Assembly: GCA_028571685.1 (NCBI GenBank)
Contig: CM053143.1
Coordinates: 54,367,208-54,431,207 of the forward strand
DNA from: Heterohyrax brucei
Lineage: Eukaryota; Chordata; Mammalia; Hyracoidea; Procaviidae
Reading direction: 5' to 3'
Length of the DNA: 64,000 nucleotides
A model generated the notes under the pieces. That model was not told the DNA's origin. It did no database searches and worked only from the letters and a program-made list of their open reading frames with translations. A program made the position numbers and the translations under genes. Of this stretch, positions 31,857-43,092 are shown piece after piece (within the stretch, counting starts at the first letter, position 1; each line of letters starts with the position of its first letter).

Positions 31857-32555
31857 TCAGAATATCACCTGCACTCCACCCCCTACTAATTTCTCAGTGT
31901 GACCATATGCATTTCATTTTTCTTCACTTCATTCTTCTTGTAAATCTAAGTTTTGGAGATGACATGGGTACATTTTTATTGTTGAAAAATTGTATTGAAC
32001 GATTTCTGACCATCTGTGCCTGCTGTGTCACTAGAGTTGTACCTAAATAATGAAAGTTCAGATAAAATCATTAATTTTCTCCATTATGTAGCAAGATGAA
32101 TGAAACTTGGATTAAACAACACAATAAAGGCCAGTTTTTCTGATTTTTATATGACTTTAAAATAACTCTATCATTATCTCATGACACCCCTCCATCAATT
32201 ACAGAAGGAACGAGTGCTAAAATCATTAAATACATCTAAACTCACCGGTTCTAATGCTAACATCACTAAAATTGTTTACTTTCACTATCTCTAGGAAAAC
32301 TAAAATAAAATGGTGTTTATTTTAACAAGCGACATTCTGTTAACTAGTTATTGATAAAACTTACAATGTAAAGTCAAATGGGAACTAAATTAATTAAAGA
32401 AGTTCATTTAAACTTCAGTTGTTTACTGAAACTGAACAAATACACTCTTTATTATTCTTCTCAAAAAAGAAATTGCTATTAAAGTATCTGTCATATACGT
32501 GATCCAGTTTGCATGCTTTAATGCAATATTTATATAATTTTGCTTCTTATTGTTC
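31857..32555. other. No recognised feature
   Basis: AT-rich. The 86-codon frame 31790-32050 starts inside the mariner arm and has no domain. Confidence 0.5.
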
Positions 32556-32754
32556 TTTCAGGGGTCATGCCAGTCCTCAAATCATAGTGTCTTCTTACAT
32601 AATGGGCGGTGACTTGTGATCCATAGGGTCTTCAATGGTTGATTTTCAGAGGTAGATTGCCAGGACTTTCTTCCTAGTCTGTCATAGTCTGAAAACTCTG
32701 CTGAAACTTGTTCAGTATCACAGCAATATGCAAGATTTCATTACAGACAGGCAG
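32556..32754 (-). mobile_element. RTE/BovB-type LINE 5' region fragment, antisense
   Basis: 'tccatagggtcttcaatggttgattttcagaggtagattgccaggactttcttcctagtctgtcatagtctgaaaactctgctgaaacttg' is the complement of the RTE 5' block seen in sense at 33042-33190 and in antisense at 51300-51665. Confidence 0.7.
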
Positions 32755-32890
32755 TGGGTGTGCCGCTGATAGCATCCCTATTGGACAGAGTAGAAATGCC
32801 CTATAGAATTCCCAGGCAGTGCCTCATGAATTCGAACTGCCAACATTTTGATTAGCAGCCTCAGTACTTAACCACTACTCCACTAAGGCT
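32755..32890 (-). mobile_element. AfroSINE, antisense
   Basis: 'ccgctgatagcatccctattggacagagtagaaatgccctatagaattccc' then 'gaattcgaactgccaacattttgattagcagcctcagtacttaaccactactcc': body and tRNA-like head in reverse. The tail is missing. Confidence 0.85.
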
Positions 32891-33041
32891 TGCACGATGT
32901 AGATATGAGATTTTGAAGTGTGAAACAATTTCTAATTTTTTTGAAGCTTTTCCTCAAGGAGACAATCTGAGCATTAATGTCCATGTGTATTTAAAAATCT
33001 CTCAGAATAAATATACTTGCTTAATTTTGTTCTCCCCATGC

Positions 33042-35620
33042 ATCTGTCAGTTTGTCCTAATATAGGGGCTTGCATGTTGCTGTGATTCTGAAAGCTATGC
33101 TATGAGCATTCAAATGCAAGCAGGGTTGCCCATGGCAGAACTGTAATAGCTGAGCTTCCAGATTAAGACAGATTAGGAATAACCTGAGAGTCTAATTCTG
33201 AAAAGAATTAGCCAGTGAAAACATTAAGAATTTCAGCAGAACACTATTTGATACAGTGCTAAAAGATGAACCCCTCATGTTAAAAGATACCCAAAAGATG
33301 ATTTGGAAAGAGCTGCCAACTCAAAGTAGAGATGATTTTAAAGATCATGGATGGAGTCATGCTTTCTAGACCTTCACTTGGTGACATGGTATGACTCAAA
33401 CTGAGGTGCAACAGCCACAAACTTAATGATAGGAAACTAGAATATCTAAAGTATGAATCTAGGAAAATTGGGACTTGTCAAAGATGAAGTGGAAGGTATA
33501 AAGATGAATTTGTTAGGAATTGGTGAGATGAATTACAATGATATTTGCCATTGTGAATCAGACAGTCACAATGTCTGTTATACAGGAATGACAATTTGAA
33601 GAGAAATGGCACTGTATTAGCTGTCAAAAAGAACATCTTGACATCTATCCTGCAGTACAATGCTTTCAGTGACAGGATGATACAGATTCATGTAGAAGAA
33701 AGACTGTTGATACGGTTATTATTCTAATTTATACACCAATGACAAAAGCCAAAGATGAAGACATTGAATATTTTTACCGACTTTTGTAGTCTGAAATCGA
33801 CTGAACCTACAATGAAAATGCACTGATAATTTCTGGTGACTGAGATGCGAAAGTTTTAAGCCAAGAAGAAGGATCAGTAAGTAGTTGGAAAATATGGTCT
33901 TGGTAATAGAAAAGATGTCAGAGTTATAATAATAGAGTTTTCAAGACCAATGACTTCTTCGTAGATATCTTTTTTCCAAAAATGTAAATAACAACCTTAC
34001 ATATGAACTTCACCAAAGGAATACACAGGAGTCATCTCCACTACATCTGTGGAAACAAACAATGGAAAATCTCAGTATCAGTCAGAACAAAGCAAGGGCT
34101 AATTGCAAAATAGAGCATCAGTTGCTCATGTGCAAGTTTAAAGGAAACGTGAAAAATATTAGAACAAGTCCGTATGTGAATAAAGCAAGGAAATCATATG
34201 TGAAGGAAGCAAGACTTCATTGAAAAGAAGATGGAATAGAAAGAAAAGACCAAAATGGATGTCAGAAGGGACTCGGAAACTTGCTCTTGAATGTCAAGTA
34301 GCTAAAGTGAGAGGAAGAATGATAAAATAAAAGAGCTGAACAGAAGATTTCAAAGGGAAGCTTTAGAAGACAAAGTAAAGCATTATAATGAAAAGGGCAA
34401 AGACTTAAAGACAGAAAGCCAAAAGGGAAAAATGTTCTAAGCATTTTTCAAACTGAAATAATTGAGTTAAAATTCATGCCTTAAGTTGTGATAGTGAAAA
34501 ATTGTACAAGGAAAACATTAAATGACACACGAGCCACCAAAAGGCGATGGAAGGAATACAGAGTCACTGTAGCAAAATAATTGTCCAGTGTGCAATCATT
34601 TCAGAAGGTAGTATATCACCAAAAACTGATGTACTAAAGGAAGAAATCCAAGCTGCTGTGAAGACACTGGCAAAAAGCAAGCCTGCAGGCACTGACTGGC
34701 TACCAAATGACGTGCTTTAACGAACAGATACAGCTTTGGATGCACTCATTCATACATTACAACAAATTTGGAAAACAGCGGCTGCCTGGCCAAGCACTAC
34801 AAAAGATCCATATTTACATCTAGTCCAGAGAAGAGTGACCCAACATAATCTGGAAATTATCCAGTAGTAACATTTATATCACACACAAGTAAAATTTTAC
34901 TGAAAATAATTCAAATAGAGTTGCAGCAGTACATTAAATGGGAACTGACAAAAATTCAAGACAGATTCAGAAAAGGACATGGAACAAGAGACACCATTGC
35001 TGGTGTCAAATGGATCCTAGCTGAGAGCAAAGGATGTTAGAAATACGTTTAACTGTGTTTTATTGTCTAGACAGGTTTTTGACGGAGTGGATCACGACAA
35101 ATTATAGATAATATTGTGAAGAATGGGAATTTCAGAACATTTCATTGTGCTCACGAGATGTTTGTACACAAATCAAGAGGTAGTCACACTAACAGAGCAA
35201 GGAGAGTCGGTGTGGTCTCCAGTCAGGAAAATGTGCTCAGGGTTGTATCTTTTCACAATACTTATTCAATCTTTATGTTGAACAAGTAAACTGAAAAGCT
35301 AGGCTGTGTTAAAAAAACCAAAAAAGCAAAACAAAAAAATGGCATCGGAATAGGAAGAAGATTAATTAACAACCTGGAATATGCAAGTGACAACCTTGCT
35401 TGCTGAAAGAGAAGAGGACTCAAGAACTTACTAATGAAAATCAAAGACCATGCCTTCTTTATGGATTACATCTCAACATAAGGAAAACAAAAATCCTCAC
35501 AGCTGGACCTATAGACAACACCATGATAAATGGAGTAAACATTGAAGTCATCAGTGACTGCACGATTGCTTCGATCCACAATCAACACCAATGGAAACAG
35601 CAGTTAAAAAAATCAAAAAA
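33042..35620 (+). mobile_element. RTE/BovB-type LINE, near 5' end to RT, decayed
   Basis: Starts with the RTE 5' block ('gtcagtttgtcctaatataggggcttgcatgttgctgtgattctgaaagct') and continues through the endonuclease and RT regions. It stops at ~35620 in 'gaaacagcagttaaaaaaatcaaaa', where an L1 fragment begins. About 2.6 kb, with frames broken throughout. Confidence 0.85.
33480..35620 (+). pseudogene. RTE ORF remnant (endonuclease-RT), many stops
   Basis: Conceptual reading over shifting frames gives 'LGIGEMNYNDICHCESDSHN' and 'ISGD.DAKV' (the second a stop-broken form of the AP-endonuclease ISGDWNAKV block) around 33515-33850. Then 'KEEIQAAVKTLAKSKPAGTD' at ~34640 and an RT active site near 35381 reading EYASD in place of YADD. 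Stops are frequent, so it encodes no usable protein. Confidence 0.8.
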
Positions 35621-35880
35621 GCACTATGCAGTGATAAAGAATAACGATGATTCCAGGAAACACCTCATAACCGGGTTTCAACTGGAAGACATTATGTTGA
35701 ATGAAAGTAGTCAGCGACAAAAGGACAAATATTGTAGGAGACTTCTATGATAAGATCTCAAAAGCAGACTTGTGTGTAGATGAAAAGACTCTTTGACAGC
35801 TGCAAGGGAGGGGAGAGAGGGAGGAAGGGTGGGGGGGAGGGTTTAGATTAGATAGTTGCTAGAAATCTGGTTGAGGCAGC
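35621..35880 (+). mobile_element. L1 fragment without A-tail, fused to RTE
   Basis: 'gcactatgcagtgataaagaataacgatgattccagg' to 'ctagaaatctggttgagg' matches 10911-11165 of the young L1: the ORF2 end, its stop region and the G-rich tract (35805-35845). It has no A-tail and no target duplication that I can see, and stops 'mid-3'UTR'. It is therefore unlike an ordinary L1 insertion. A non-homologous join or gene conversion is possible. Confidence 0.8.
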
Positions 35881-36732
35881 GATCATCAACAACTGTTTTA
35901 TTTATAATATTCAAGTTATATAATCTTATTTCAAATGATTATATGAAAACCTATTTCTATTACACAAAAGAGATGGAAAACAGTTAAACACATTCCTTCT
36001 GCAACTTGTTTGAATTCCCCTTTTGTATTAATAGAATGAATGTTTTGTTTATATCTCAGAGGACTATTTCTCTATGGAAATCCCTTTGGTAATGCTTTCA
36101 TAGGTTACTCAAATATTTACACTAAGGGAGGACTTTTAAGACAATATTTAGGCCAGAAGTTTGGGGGGTGTGTCTATTTATGTGAGTGTGTGGTATTTCT
36201 ATGGATTTGCATGTTTTCCTGCCTCAGTGAAAACAAAAGAATTTATGAAATCTCACTTCATCAAAACAATAGACTAAGGAAGCAAAATAAATTACCAGAT
36301 AACTACATACAGGTACTTTTGGCAAAGTTCTTATTGCAGAAAAACAGTGGCTTCTTAAATTCAAAGTTTTTCTAACTAGTAAACTAGGGATAAAATAAGA
36401 AAAGATATAACTAGAACTTCAGAAATGAATCTGGCATAAATTTTGTGTCCAGGATTCCAGGTGCAAGACTCTGTGCTAAGCATTGGGTATGATGTTTATG
36501 ACAAATAAATTGTTTTTATTTTCAAAGATGACTTTTATGAGAAAGGGTCAATGGGACCACTAATTACACAGTGTGTACTATAGGCTAAATCAGTGATAAA
36601 ATCAGGATGCTATTTGCCATTGAAGTACATATATTCTAGCTTCTGCTTAACTCATTCTATTCAAAATTTCTTTCTTATGGTAAACACATCTAACTTTTGT
36701 TAAAGTCTCTAACAACTCTATACTTATAAATC
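35881..36732. other. No firm feature; possible MIR piece
   Basis: AT-rich. 'aagactctgtgctaagcattgggtatgatg' at 36466-36495 resembles the MIR core but is too short to be sure. The 111-codon frame at 36040-36375 has no domain known to me. Confidence 0.4.
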
Positions 36733-37340
36733 TAGTGATTAATTTTACTTGGGTCCACAATCAATGCCCATGGAAGTAGCAGTCAAGAAATCAAAAGACA
36801 TATTGCGTTGGGAAAATCTGCTGCAAAGGATCTCTTTAAAGTGTTGAAAAGTAAAGATGCAACCTTGACGACTGAAAGTGCACCTGACCCAAGTCACAGT
36901 ATTTTCAATTGCATCATATGCATGGAAAACCCAGACAACAAACAAAGAAGGCAGAATAAGAACTGATGCCTTTAAACTGTGGTGTTGGAGGAGAATGTTG
37001 GATGTTCCACAGACTGCCAAAGAACAAACAGGTCCGTTCTAGATAAAGTACCACCAGAGTGCTCCTTGGAAGCAAAGATGGTAAGAATGCAACTTACGTA
37101 CTTCAGACATGTTGTTGGGAAGGATCTGTCCCTGGAGAAGGACATCAGGCTTGGCAGAGAGGTGGGTCAGTGAAAAACAGGAAGATCCTTGATGAGATGG
37201 ATTGACTCAGTGGTTGCAACAGTGGGCTTTAAGCATAGAAACAATTGTGCGTATGGTGCAAGACCAGGCAGTGTTCCTATTTTGTTGTTCATAGAGTCAC
37301 TATAAGTGGGAATCAACTCTACTACACCTAACAACAACAG
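36733..37340 (+). mobile_element. RTE/BovB-type LINE 3' end
   Basis: 'ttttacttgggtccacaatcaatgcccatggaagtagcagtc', 'gaatgcaacttacgtacttcagacatgttgttgggaaggatctgtccctggagaagg', 'ttcatagagtcactataagtgggaatcaactctactacacctaacaacaac' is the RTE C-terminus and 3'UTR. Its first ~50 bases repeat the last ~50 bases of the RTE piece that ends at 35620, so it is not a simple continuation of it. Confidence 0.85.
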
Positions 37341-37744
37341 TGATAAATTATCTGTCCCATGTTATTTGAGGTTAACATTATTTAATACGGTGGACAACTA
37401 ATTTTTTTCTGAAATATTTTACTCATTCTTTCTCCTTGTGGGACATCTTGTCCTCTTTACTTTCTCCTTTGCCAACTCGTTTTTTTTTTTTTTTTGTTCT
37501 CCAGCCTTCTAGTGTTTGAGCAGCTCTCCAAGAGTAAAACTTAACCCTTTATGCTGCACAAATTATAATGTTTATGTATCTGATTTTATGAAGTTTTATG
37601 GTTTTGAACTCTACTTGCCACCTTATGGTGCTCACATGTGTACTTTTGCCTTACATTTTTCCTGAATTTCCAAAACACACATTCAAAAATTTCCTTAAAA
37701 TTTCATGATTATCTAATAAGAATCTCAAAAGCATGTGCTCCAAA
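37341..37744. other. No recognised feature; T-run
   Basis: AT-rich with a 16-base T-run at 37480-37495. No gene. Confidence 0.5.
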
Positions 37745-37942
37745 GCAGATCATGGGAAAATAGTTAACAACTCTGGAAGCATCAAAAGAACATGGAACGA
37801 ATACACGAGTTACATACCAAAAAGAATTCGTTGATGTTCAACCTTTCTGGGAAGCAGAATATGATCAAGAACTAATGTTGTTCAAGAAGTACAAACTGCA
37901 TTGAAAGCATTGGTGATAAACAAGGTTCCAGGAAATCACGGA
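37745..37942 (+). mobile_element. RTE LINE, first part (split by LTR)
   Basis: 'aagcatcaaaagaacatggaacgaatacacgag...aagaattcgttgatgttcaacc...aaagcattggtgataaacaaggttccaggaaatcacgga' is RTE reading frame between endonuclease and RT. It ends at the LTR target site ACGGA (37938-37942). Confidence 0.8.
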
Positions 37943-38432
37943 TGTTTTAGTTATCTGGTACTACTCTAACAGAAGTAACACAAATTGCTTTAACAAAGGA
38001 AAGTTCATTCTTACACAGTCCAGTAGGTTAAAAGTCCAAATTCAGGCTGTCAGTTCCAAGGAAGGCTCTGGAGCAAAGTCCTTCTGTAGTATCAGTGTTT
38101 GGTTGGGGAGCATTTTGGCACAGGAACCTCAGGTCTGAAGGATGCGTTCTTTCTTGCTGGTGTGAGGCTCCCAAATCTCTGCTTGCTTCCTTTTCCTTTC
38201 ATCTCTCATAGGATGAAAGGGTGCAAGGTGGTGCAAGCCACACTCCAGGGAGACTCCCTTTACAATGCAGCTAAGAGAGGACCTTAGGAAGAGATTTACA
38301 GTCCCACCCTAATCCTCTTTAATGTAAAGCATAGGAATACCACGAAATAGAAGACAATCATAACATACTGGGAATCATGGCTCAGTCAAATGGCCATACA
38401 CATTTTGAGTGGGACACAGATCAATCATGACA
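37943..38432 (-). mobile_element. Solo LTR with TG...CA ends and 5-bp TSD
   Basis: Begins 'tgttttagttatctggtactactctaacag' and ends 'cagatcaatcatgaca'. It is flanked on both sides by ACGGA (37938-37942 and 38433-38437), which fits the 5-bp duplication of ERVL/MaLR-type integration. Length 490 bp with no internal region. An antisense AATAAA-like site near the start gives minus orientation. The insertion splits the RTE frame cleanly. Confidence 0.88.
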
Positions 38433-38865
38433 ACGGAATACCAACTGAGATATTTCATCCAACGGATGAAGTACTGGAAGTACTCTGTCATCTATGCCAA
38501 GAAATTTGGACAGTAACTACCTGGCCAACCAACTGGAAAAAATCATATTTGTGCCCATTCCAAGGAATGATGATTCAACAGAACAAAGAGATTATCACAA
38601 AAGGTCATTAATATCTCATATTTTGGACATGTTATCAAGAGTGATTAGTCCCTATAGAAGAATATCATGCTTGGTAAAATAAACAGCAAAAAAGGGGAAG
38701 ACTTCAGCAAGTTGAACTGATACAGTGGCTGTAACAATGGGCTCAAGCATAACAACAATTGTAAGGATGGCTCAGGACTAGGCAATGTTTCACTCTGCTG
38801 TACGTAGGCTCTCTGTGAGTTGGAACCAGCTCGAAGGCACCTAACAACAGCAACAACAAAACAGA
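38433..38865 (+). mobile_element. RTE LINE, second part, with internal deletion and 3' end
   Basis: Resumes 'acggaataccaactgagatatttcatccaacggatgaag' and 'gccaaccaactggaaaaaatc', jumps at about 38613 ('catattttggacatgttatcaagag') to the RTE C-terminus, so the RT core is deleted, then runs to 'ccagctcgaaggcacctaacaacagcaacaac'. The frame 38390-38611 is RTE-derived. Confidence 0.82.
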
Positions 38866-39390
38866 TCACTGAATTTCTACCCCTCACCCAAACCTGCTCA
38901 TCTCTGTTATTTCCTATTTCAGTAAATGGCATCATCACCCTTCCGGTTGCTCAATTAATTCTTTGTCTTCTCTTTTTATCACTATCCATGACCTTCTGGC
39001 AAGTTTTAACAATGCTGTCATTAAAGTAAGTAAGAAATTCAGATACCCTTCATACTTGCACCAAAATCAAAATGCTCCTGGAAATTATTACTTCCTAAAC
39101 TTTTACAAGGAATCTCTGCATGACATGACTACTAGCTAAAAGGTTAATTCTTCAAACCCATCCCTGGATGTCTCAGAAGACAGTCTTGCCTATCTGCTTC
39201 TGAAAGATCACTACCTTGAAATCCCTATAGAGGAGGTGTGCTCTGTACTTATGATTGGAATTGACTTGACAGCAACCAACAAGACTTCAGTCCCAAAGCC
39301 ATCTAGCTCATCTCTTTGCTTTTGTACTTTTCTTATCCCTTTAAACTGCTAAAGGTTTTTTAAAAGAATTACCACGTAATTGCTCTGTTT
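38866..39390. other. No recognised feature
   Basis: No recognised repeat or gene. Short frames lack domains. Confidence 0.5.
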
Positions 39391-39391
39391 A

Positions 39392-39560
39392 CAAGTTCCT
39401 AACCTGGTGGCGTATTTGTTAAGTGCTATGTCTGCTAACCAAAAGGATGGTAGTTCAGATCTTCTAGGTGCTCCTTGGAAACTCTGTGGGGCAATTCTAC
39501 TCTGTCCTATAGGCTTGCTATGAGTTGGACTCAATGTTAGCATAGTGTGTAATGGCTTTT
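39392..39560 (+). mobile_element. AfroSINE, sense
   Basis: 'ttcctaacctggtggcgtatttgttaagtgc', 'gtctgctaaccaaaaggatggtagttcagatc', 'ctccttggaaactctgtggggcaattctactctgtcctataggcttgctatgagttgga'. Nearly complete. Confidence 0.9.
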
Positions 39561-40125
39561 AGTTACATTTACAGTTAAACTTGTTCGGCACAAAATTTAG
39601 TAAGTCCTTACCTGAAATTAATTCACTATGCTTTCTGGTCTCACTTCCTACTACTCTACTTGTTTGTTACACATTGTACAGCCAATCTTCCTGTCACTAT
39701 TTAAATATCTTAAGTTTGTTTCTACCTCAGGGTCTCTTATTAGCTGTTCCCTCTTCCTGCAACATTCTTCCATCTTCTAGATGACTGCTTTCTTTAAAAT
39801 ATTCAGCTCTCCACATATTCCTTCTTTACAGGTGTTAACTGAATATACATTAACAGATTATTTAAAATATTCCTTCTTTTTCCATCACTTTATTTTTCAT
39901 TACTTTTGGTTTTCTTTCATAGGACTTGTAAACATCTGAAATTATATTACTGATTGTTTATTCTACTTTCTGATCATCTGTCTTCATCCAAGAGCCAAAG
40001 CATACAGAATAGTATGAATCTTCTATATATTTCTCACCACTGTATCCCAAAATCTGGAATAGAGTCCAATTCACATTAGATATTAAGTGACTATTTATAA
40101 ATAAATAAATGAATCATAGGAATGC
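39561..40125 (+). mobile_element. L2 LINE 3' end
   Basis: 'ctcagggtctcttattagctgttccctcttcctgcaacattcttcc' is the degraded L2 'cctcagggcctttgcacatgctgttccctctgcctggaacgc' block. The 3' end 'accactgtatcccaaaatctggaatagagtccaattcac...aaataaataaatgaatca' matches the L2 terminal pattern. Confidence 0.85.
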
Positions 40126-40344
40126 TGGTGGAAGGATCAAGAAACTTCTTATAGTAAGTGAGTTCTAAGTTATTCATCTGTAAAGAAGAGATGGACTTGG
40201 TATGTGAATGAGTTTAATGCAGCTGACATTTCTTAGGATAGTGATCTCAGGTAAAAATTTAACTTGTCCAAATTTGAATTCCTTTAGCTACAAAAATGGA
40301 ATGTTATACTTATCCTGCAAAATAAAATTTTACATCCCAGCCTC
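40126..40344. other. Possible MIR fragment, otherwise nothing recognised
   Basis: 'acttgtccaaatttgaattcctttagctacaaaaatggaatgttat' (40262-40306) resembles the MIR 3' half but is heavily diverged. Confidence 0.35.
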
Positions 40345-40832
40345 CACAAAAGACAGCCGCGGTAGGGCACATAACATCAAGTCCCAGTGGCAACATGACA
40401 AAAAGAGGGGTGCATCTCAAGAACTCTATTAAAAGACTGCAATTGATGGTCCAAAGGCCTGGGAGTTACCGTGGGAGCATGGCGCCCAGACCTGCTGCTG
40501 CCCCTGACAAGAAAACATAACTGAGGTCAACTCTTCAGACAGTAACTGATTGGACTTGCGGGTTACAGTGTGACCATATGGTGTGCATACTTGATGTTTC
40601 TGTGAATCGATATGATGCTGTCTCACTGGTTTCTTGTTAGAAGGAAGAGGAGAGGGTGGAGAGGAAGGGACAGGAGATTGTTAAGAAGATATGACATACA
40701 CAGAACAGAAAGGAGGAGTGTGCTATCACCGGGCAAGGAGAGCAGAAGGAGGTGCTGATAGGTGGGCATGTAAATTTAATTTGGACTTTATATTTTCATT
40801 AAATCACACACGCACACACACACAAATAATAA
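40345..40832 (+). mobile_element. L1 3'UTR, 5'-truncated, sense, ending in (CA)n
   Basis: 'aaaagacagccgcggtagggcacataacatc', 'gaactctattaaaagactgcaattgatggtcc', 'gtgaccatatggtgtgcatac', 'gtgggcatgtaaatttaa', then 'acacacgcacacacacacaaataataataaaa' where the A-tail would be. About 480 bases of 3'UTR only. Confidence 0.85.
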
Positions 40833-41314
40833 TAAAATCATTTGAAATCTAGTTACTCTGAAAATGTTAATTATAAAAAAATTAACCTTATTTATGCCCT
40901 GGAATAAAGATGACTGGGCCCAGCAGAAATTCTAATCTGCTATTGACAGAAGGGAACATATAGTAAAATTCTAAATTTTCATAATCAGAACAAGGGAAAA
41001 AGAAATTCCTGGATAAACTCAGATTCAGACAATTATCTATTAGATTTAAAAATATCAACAATTTCCTGGTAAGGCAACCTGAGGTTGACAACAGAAGTAC
41101 ACATTTGACAGAACACACTATTTCAGGTAGGTATATACACCTAGGATTGTGTGTTTGTGGCATTTAGTAAATTAAAAGAATTGGTTCAATAATTATTAAA
41201 TAATGATTTTCTTCTCTATCTGTTTTTATTATCTTCAATAATTTTTCAAAAGTATTCGAAATGCCTAGCCAAGCCAAGTGCCTAACCCAAAACAATTTTA
41301 GTTAATGGATGTGG
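40833..41314. other. No recognised feature; tentative micro-insert at 41262
   Basis: AT-rich. At 41262-41284 'tgcctagccaagccaagtgccta' has a 6-bp direct repeat (tgccta) around 'gccaagccaag', which could be the shortest of the SINE-tail insertions but is too small to be sure. Confidence 0.35.
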
Positions 41315-41833
41315 TGTTTTAGTCAGCTAGTGCTGCTCTAACAGAAATACCACAAAGTGGATGTCTTTAACAAAGCAAAGTTTATTCTTACACAGTCCAG
41401 TAGGCTACAAGTTCGAATTCAGAGCATCTATTACAGAAAAAGGCTCTCCCTCTGTTGGCTCTGGAGGAAAGTCCTTGTGTTGCATCAGTCTGTGTTCAAG
41501 GAGCACCTTGTGTGGAACCTCAAGTTTGAAGGATGCACTCTATTCTCGGTGCTGCTTTCTTGATGATGTGAGGTTTCTAATTTTGTGCCTGCTTCCATTT
41601 CCTTTTGTCTCTTGTAGGATGTAAGGAAAAGGGTGCAAGCCATACTCATGTGAAATCCCCTTTACACTGGAGAGGGGAGGTCATCCTATGAAGGAATTTA
41701 TAGTCCCACCCTAATCCTTTAACATATGCGTAAGAAAATCATAAAATGAAGGACAATCATAAAATATTGGGAACCAACGTCCAGCCACATGGCTACACAT
41801 GTTTTGGGGGGGAACACCATTCAATCCATGACA
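41315..41833 (-). mobile_element. Solo LTR, antisense, same family as 37943
   Basis: 'tgttttagtcagctagtgctgctctaacagaaataccac' to 'cattcaatccatgaca', with the middle block 'cagtccagtaggctacaagttcgaattc' and 'gctttcttgatgatgtgagg' shared with 37943-38432. TG...CA termini. No intact 5-bp duplication is visible, in contrast to the other copy. Open frames of 60-90 codons inside are incidental. Confidence 0.82.
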
Positions 41834-42195
41834 GAAGGAAACATATTTTTCACAGTTATGCTTGAAACTTGCCCCATCTGATTGGTTGTGTCTTGTGTTA
41901 AACATTACTTGAGTCGATCTGAAATATTTTATTGCTGTACTAATTTATCTGTCCCCTTTCCATGAAGATGCTATATCTTCTTGGCAAAGAAAGACAAGCA
42001 ATTACTAGAATTCAAGCCTAATGCTTTTTACCGGTTATATTTCGATGTAATTTCAAATAAAATGATACTTGGAACAAGGAAATGATCTTAACTGCTGGCT
42101 AAATTGGAAAGAGAGAATCAGATATTTTACTTTGTAGTCATATTAATGTAAAAAATGTAATGTGTGTTTTTGTATGCCAGGTCAAAAAATAAAAA
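41834..42195. other. No recognised feature
   Basis: AT-rich; nothing identified. Confidence 0.5.
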
Positions 42196-42366
42196 TAAAA
42201 AATAAACCAAATCCACCATTGCCATCGAGTTGATTACTATTCATAGTGACTCCATAGGTTTTCCAAGGCAGTAAATCTCTACAGAGGTAGACTATCGCAT
42301 CTTTTTCCTTTTATTATTTTTTTAAGCAGTTGATGGCTTTAACTACTGCACCAAAAGGATTCCCAT
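42196..42366 (-). mobile_element. AfroSINE-type SINE, long variant, antisense
   Basis: 'aaataaaccaaatccaccattgccatcgagttgattactattcatagtgactcc' (tail/body complement), 'ggcagtaaatctctacagaggtagactatcgcatct' (long-variant middle), then a degraded head. It includes a T-rich insert near 42301. Confidence 0.82.
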
Positions 42367-42389
42367 ATATCAGATATTTTGTCACAAAA

Positions 42390-42520
42390 CCCTCAGTTAC
42401 TGGAGGTTGTTACAGTGCTCATTTTTACTGATGAAAAATCTGGGATTTATGAATTAATTTGCTCAAGTTTAACGTAGACAATGTATAGGGCAAAGGTTTG
42501 AACTGAAAATTCAGATATTT
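42390..42520 (+). mobile_element. Probable MIR fragment
   Basis: 'cagtgctcatttttactgatgaaaaatctgggatttatgaattaatttgctcaagtttaacgtagac...caaaggtttgaactgaaa' follows the MIR 'attttacagatgaggaaactgag...taacttgcccaaggtcac' pattern with many changes. Confidence 0.5.
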
Positions 42521-42584
42521 TACAGCATGACCTCGTTTAAATCTATGACTGATTTCATTACTGCAAAGTTATCTGTTAGGTTAG

Positions 42585-42986
42585 TGTTAGTTACCTGGTG
42601 CTGTTATAACAGGAAAGCTGCAAATGGATGGCTTGAACCAACAAAAGTTTATTCTCCATTAGTCTTCCCTTGGACTAGGAGCTTCTGTGTGCAGGAACTG
42701 TGTCCAAAGGACCTCCTCTTCTCCTGGCATTGCTTTCTTTATGGCATGAGGTCTCCCCATGTCTCTGCTCACTTCTTTCTTTTATGTTCCAAGAGAATTC
42801 TGCTAAAAATACAATCCAATGTCTTAGATTGAGTCCTTCCTAATCAACACAACGTCCCCCTACACGGCCCCCTCATTAACATCATACAGGCAGAATTTGC
42901 AACACCTAGGAAAAATGGATCACAACTGAGTTAGGTCAGCTAAATCAATGCATTCATTGTGGGGGGAAACAATTAAATCCATGACA
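42585..42986 (-). mobile_element. Solo LTR, antisense, related MaLR-like family
   Basis: 'tgttagttacctggtgctgttataacaggaaagctg' start, 'ggagcttctgtgtgcaggaactgtgtccaaagg' and 'cattgctttctttatggcatgaggtctccccatgtctctgctcactt' middle, 'aacaattaaatccatgaca' end. It has the same termini as 37943 and 41315 but a different middle, so a sister subfamily. Confidence 0.78.
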
Positions 42987-43045
42987 GGTCTCCTAAACTT
43001 ATGTAGTGTATAATCTCTGGTCCTAAGCCACTTTTATGCTGTTGT

Positions 43046-43092
43046 AGCCCTGCTGTGAGTCAGATCTGACTCGACAGCACTTGGCAGCCCTG
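43046..43092 (+). mobile_element. 33-bp SINE-tail mini-insertion with 7-bp TSD
   Basis: agccctg at 43046-43052 and 43086-43092 flank 'ctgtgagtcagatctgactcgacagcacttggc'. The palindrome here reads GAGTCAGATCTGACTC and is still perfect: both CpG sites of the common form have changed, one on each strand. Confidence 0.7.

Noticed and set aside
36040..36375. 111-codon frame, possible small membrane protein
   Set aside because: No start context, homology or conserved motif that I can point to; in an AT-rich 64-kb window a few frames of this size are expected by chance.
41262..41284. 11-bp SINE-tail insertion with 6-bp repeats
   Set aside because: Too short to separate from chance; recorded only as tentative.
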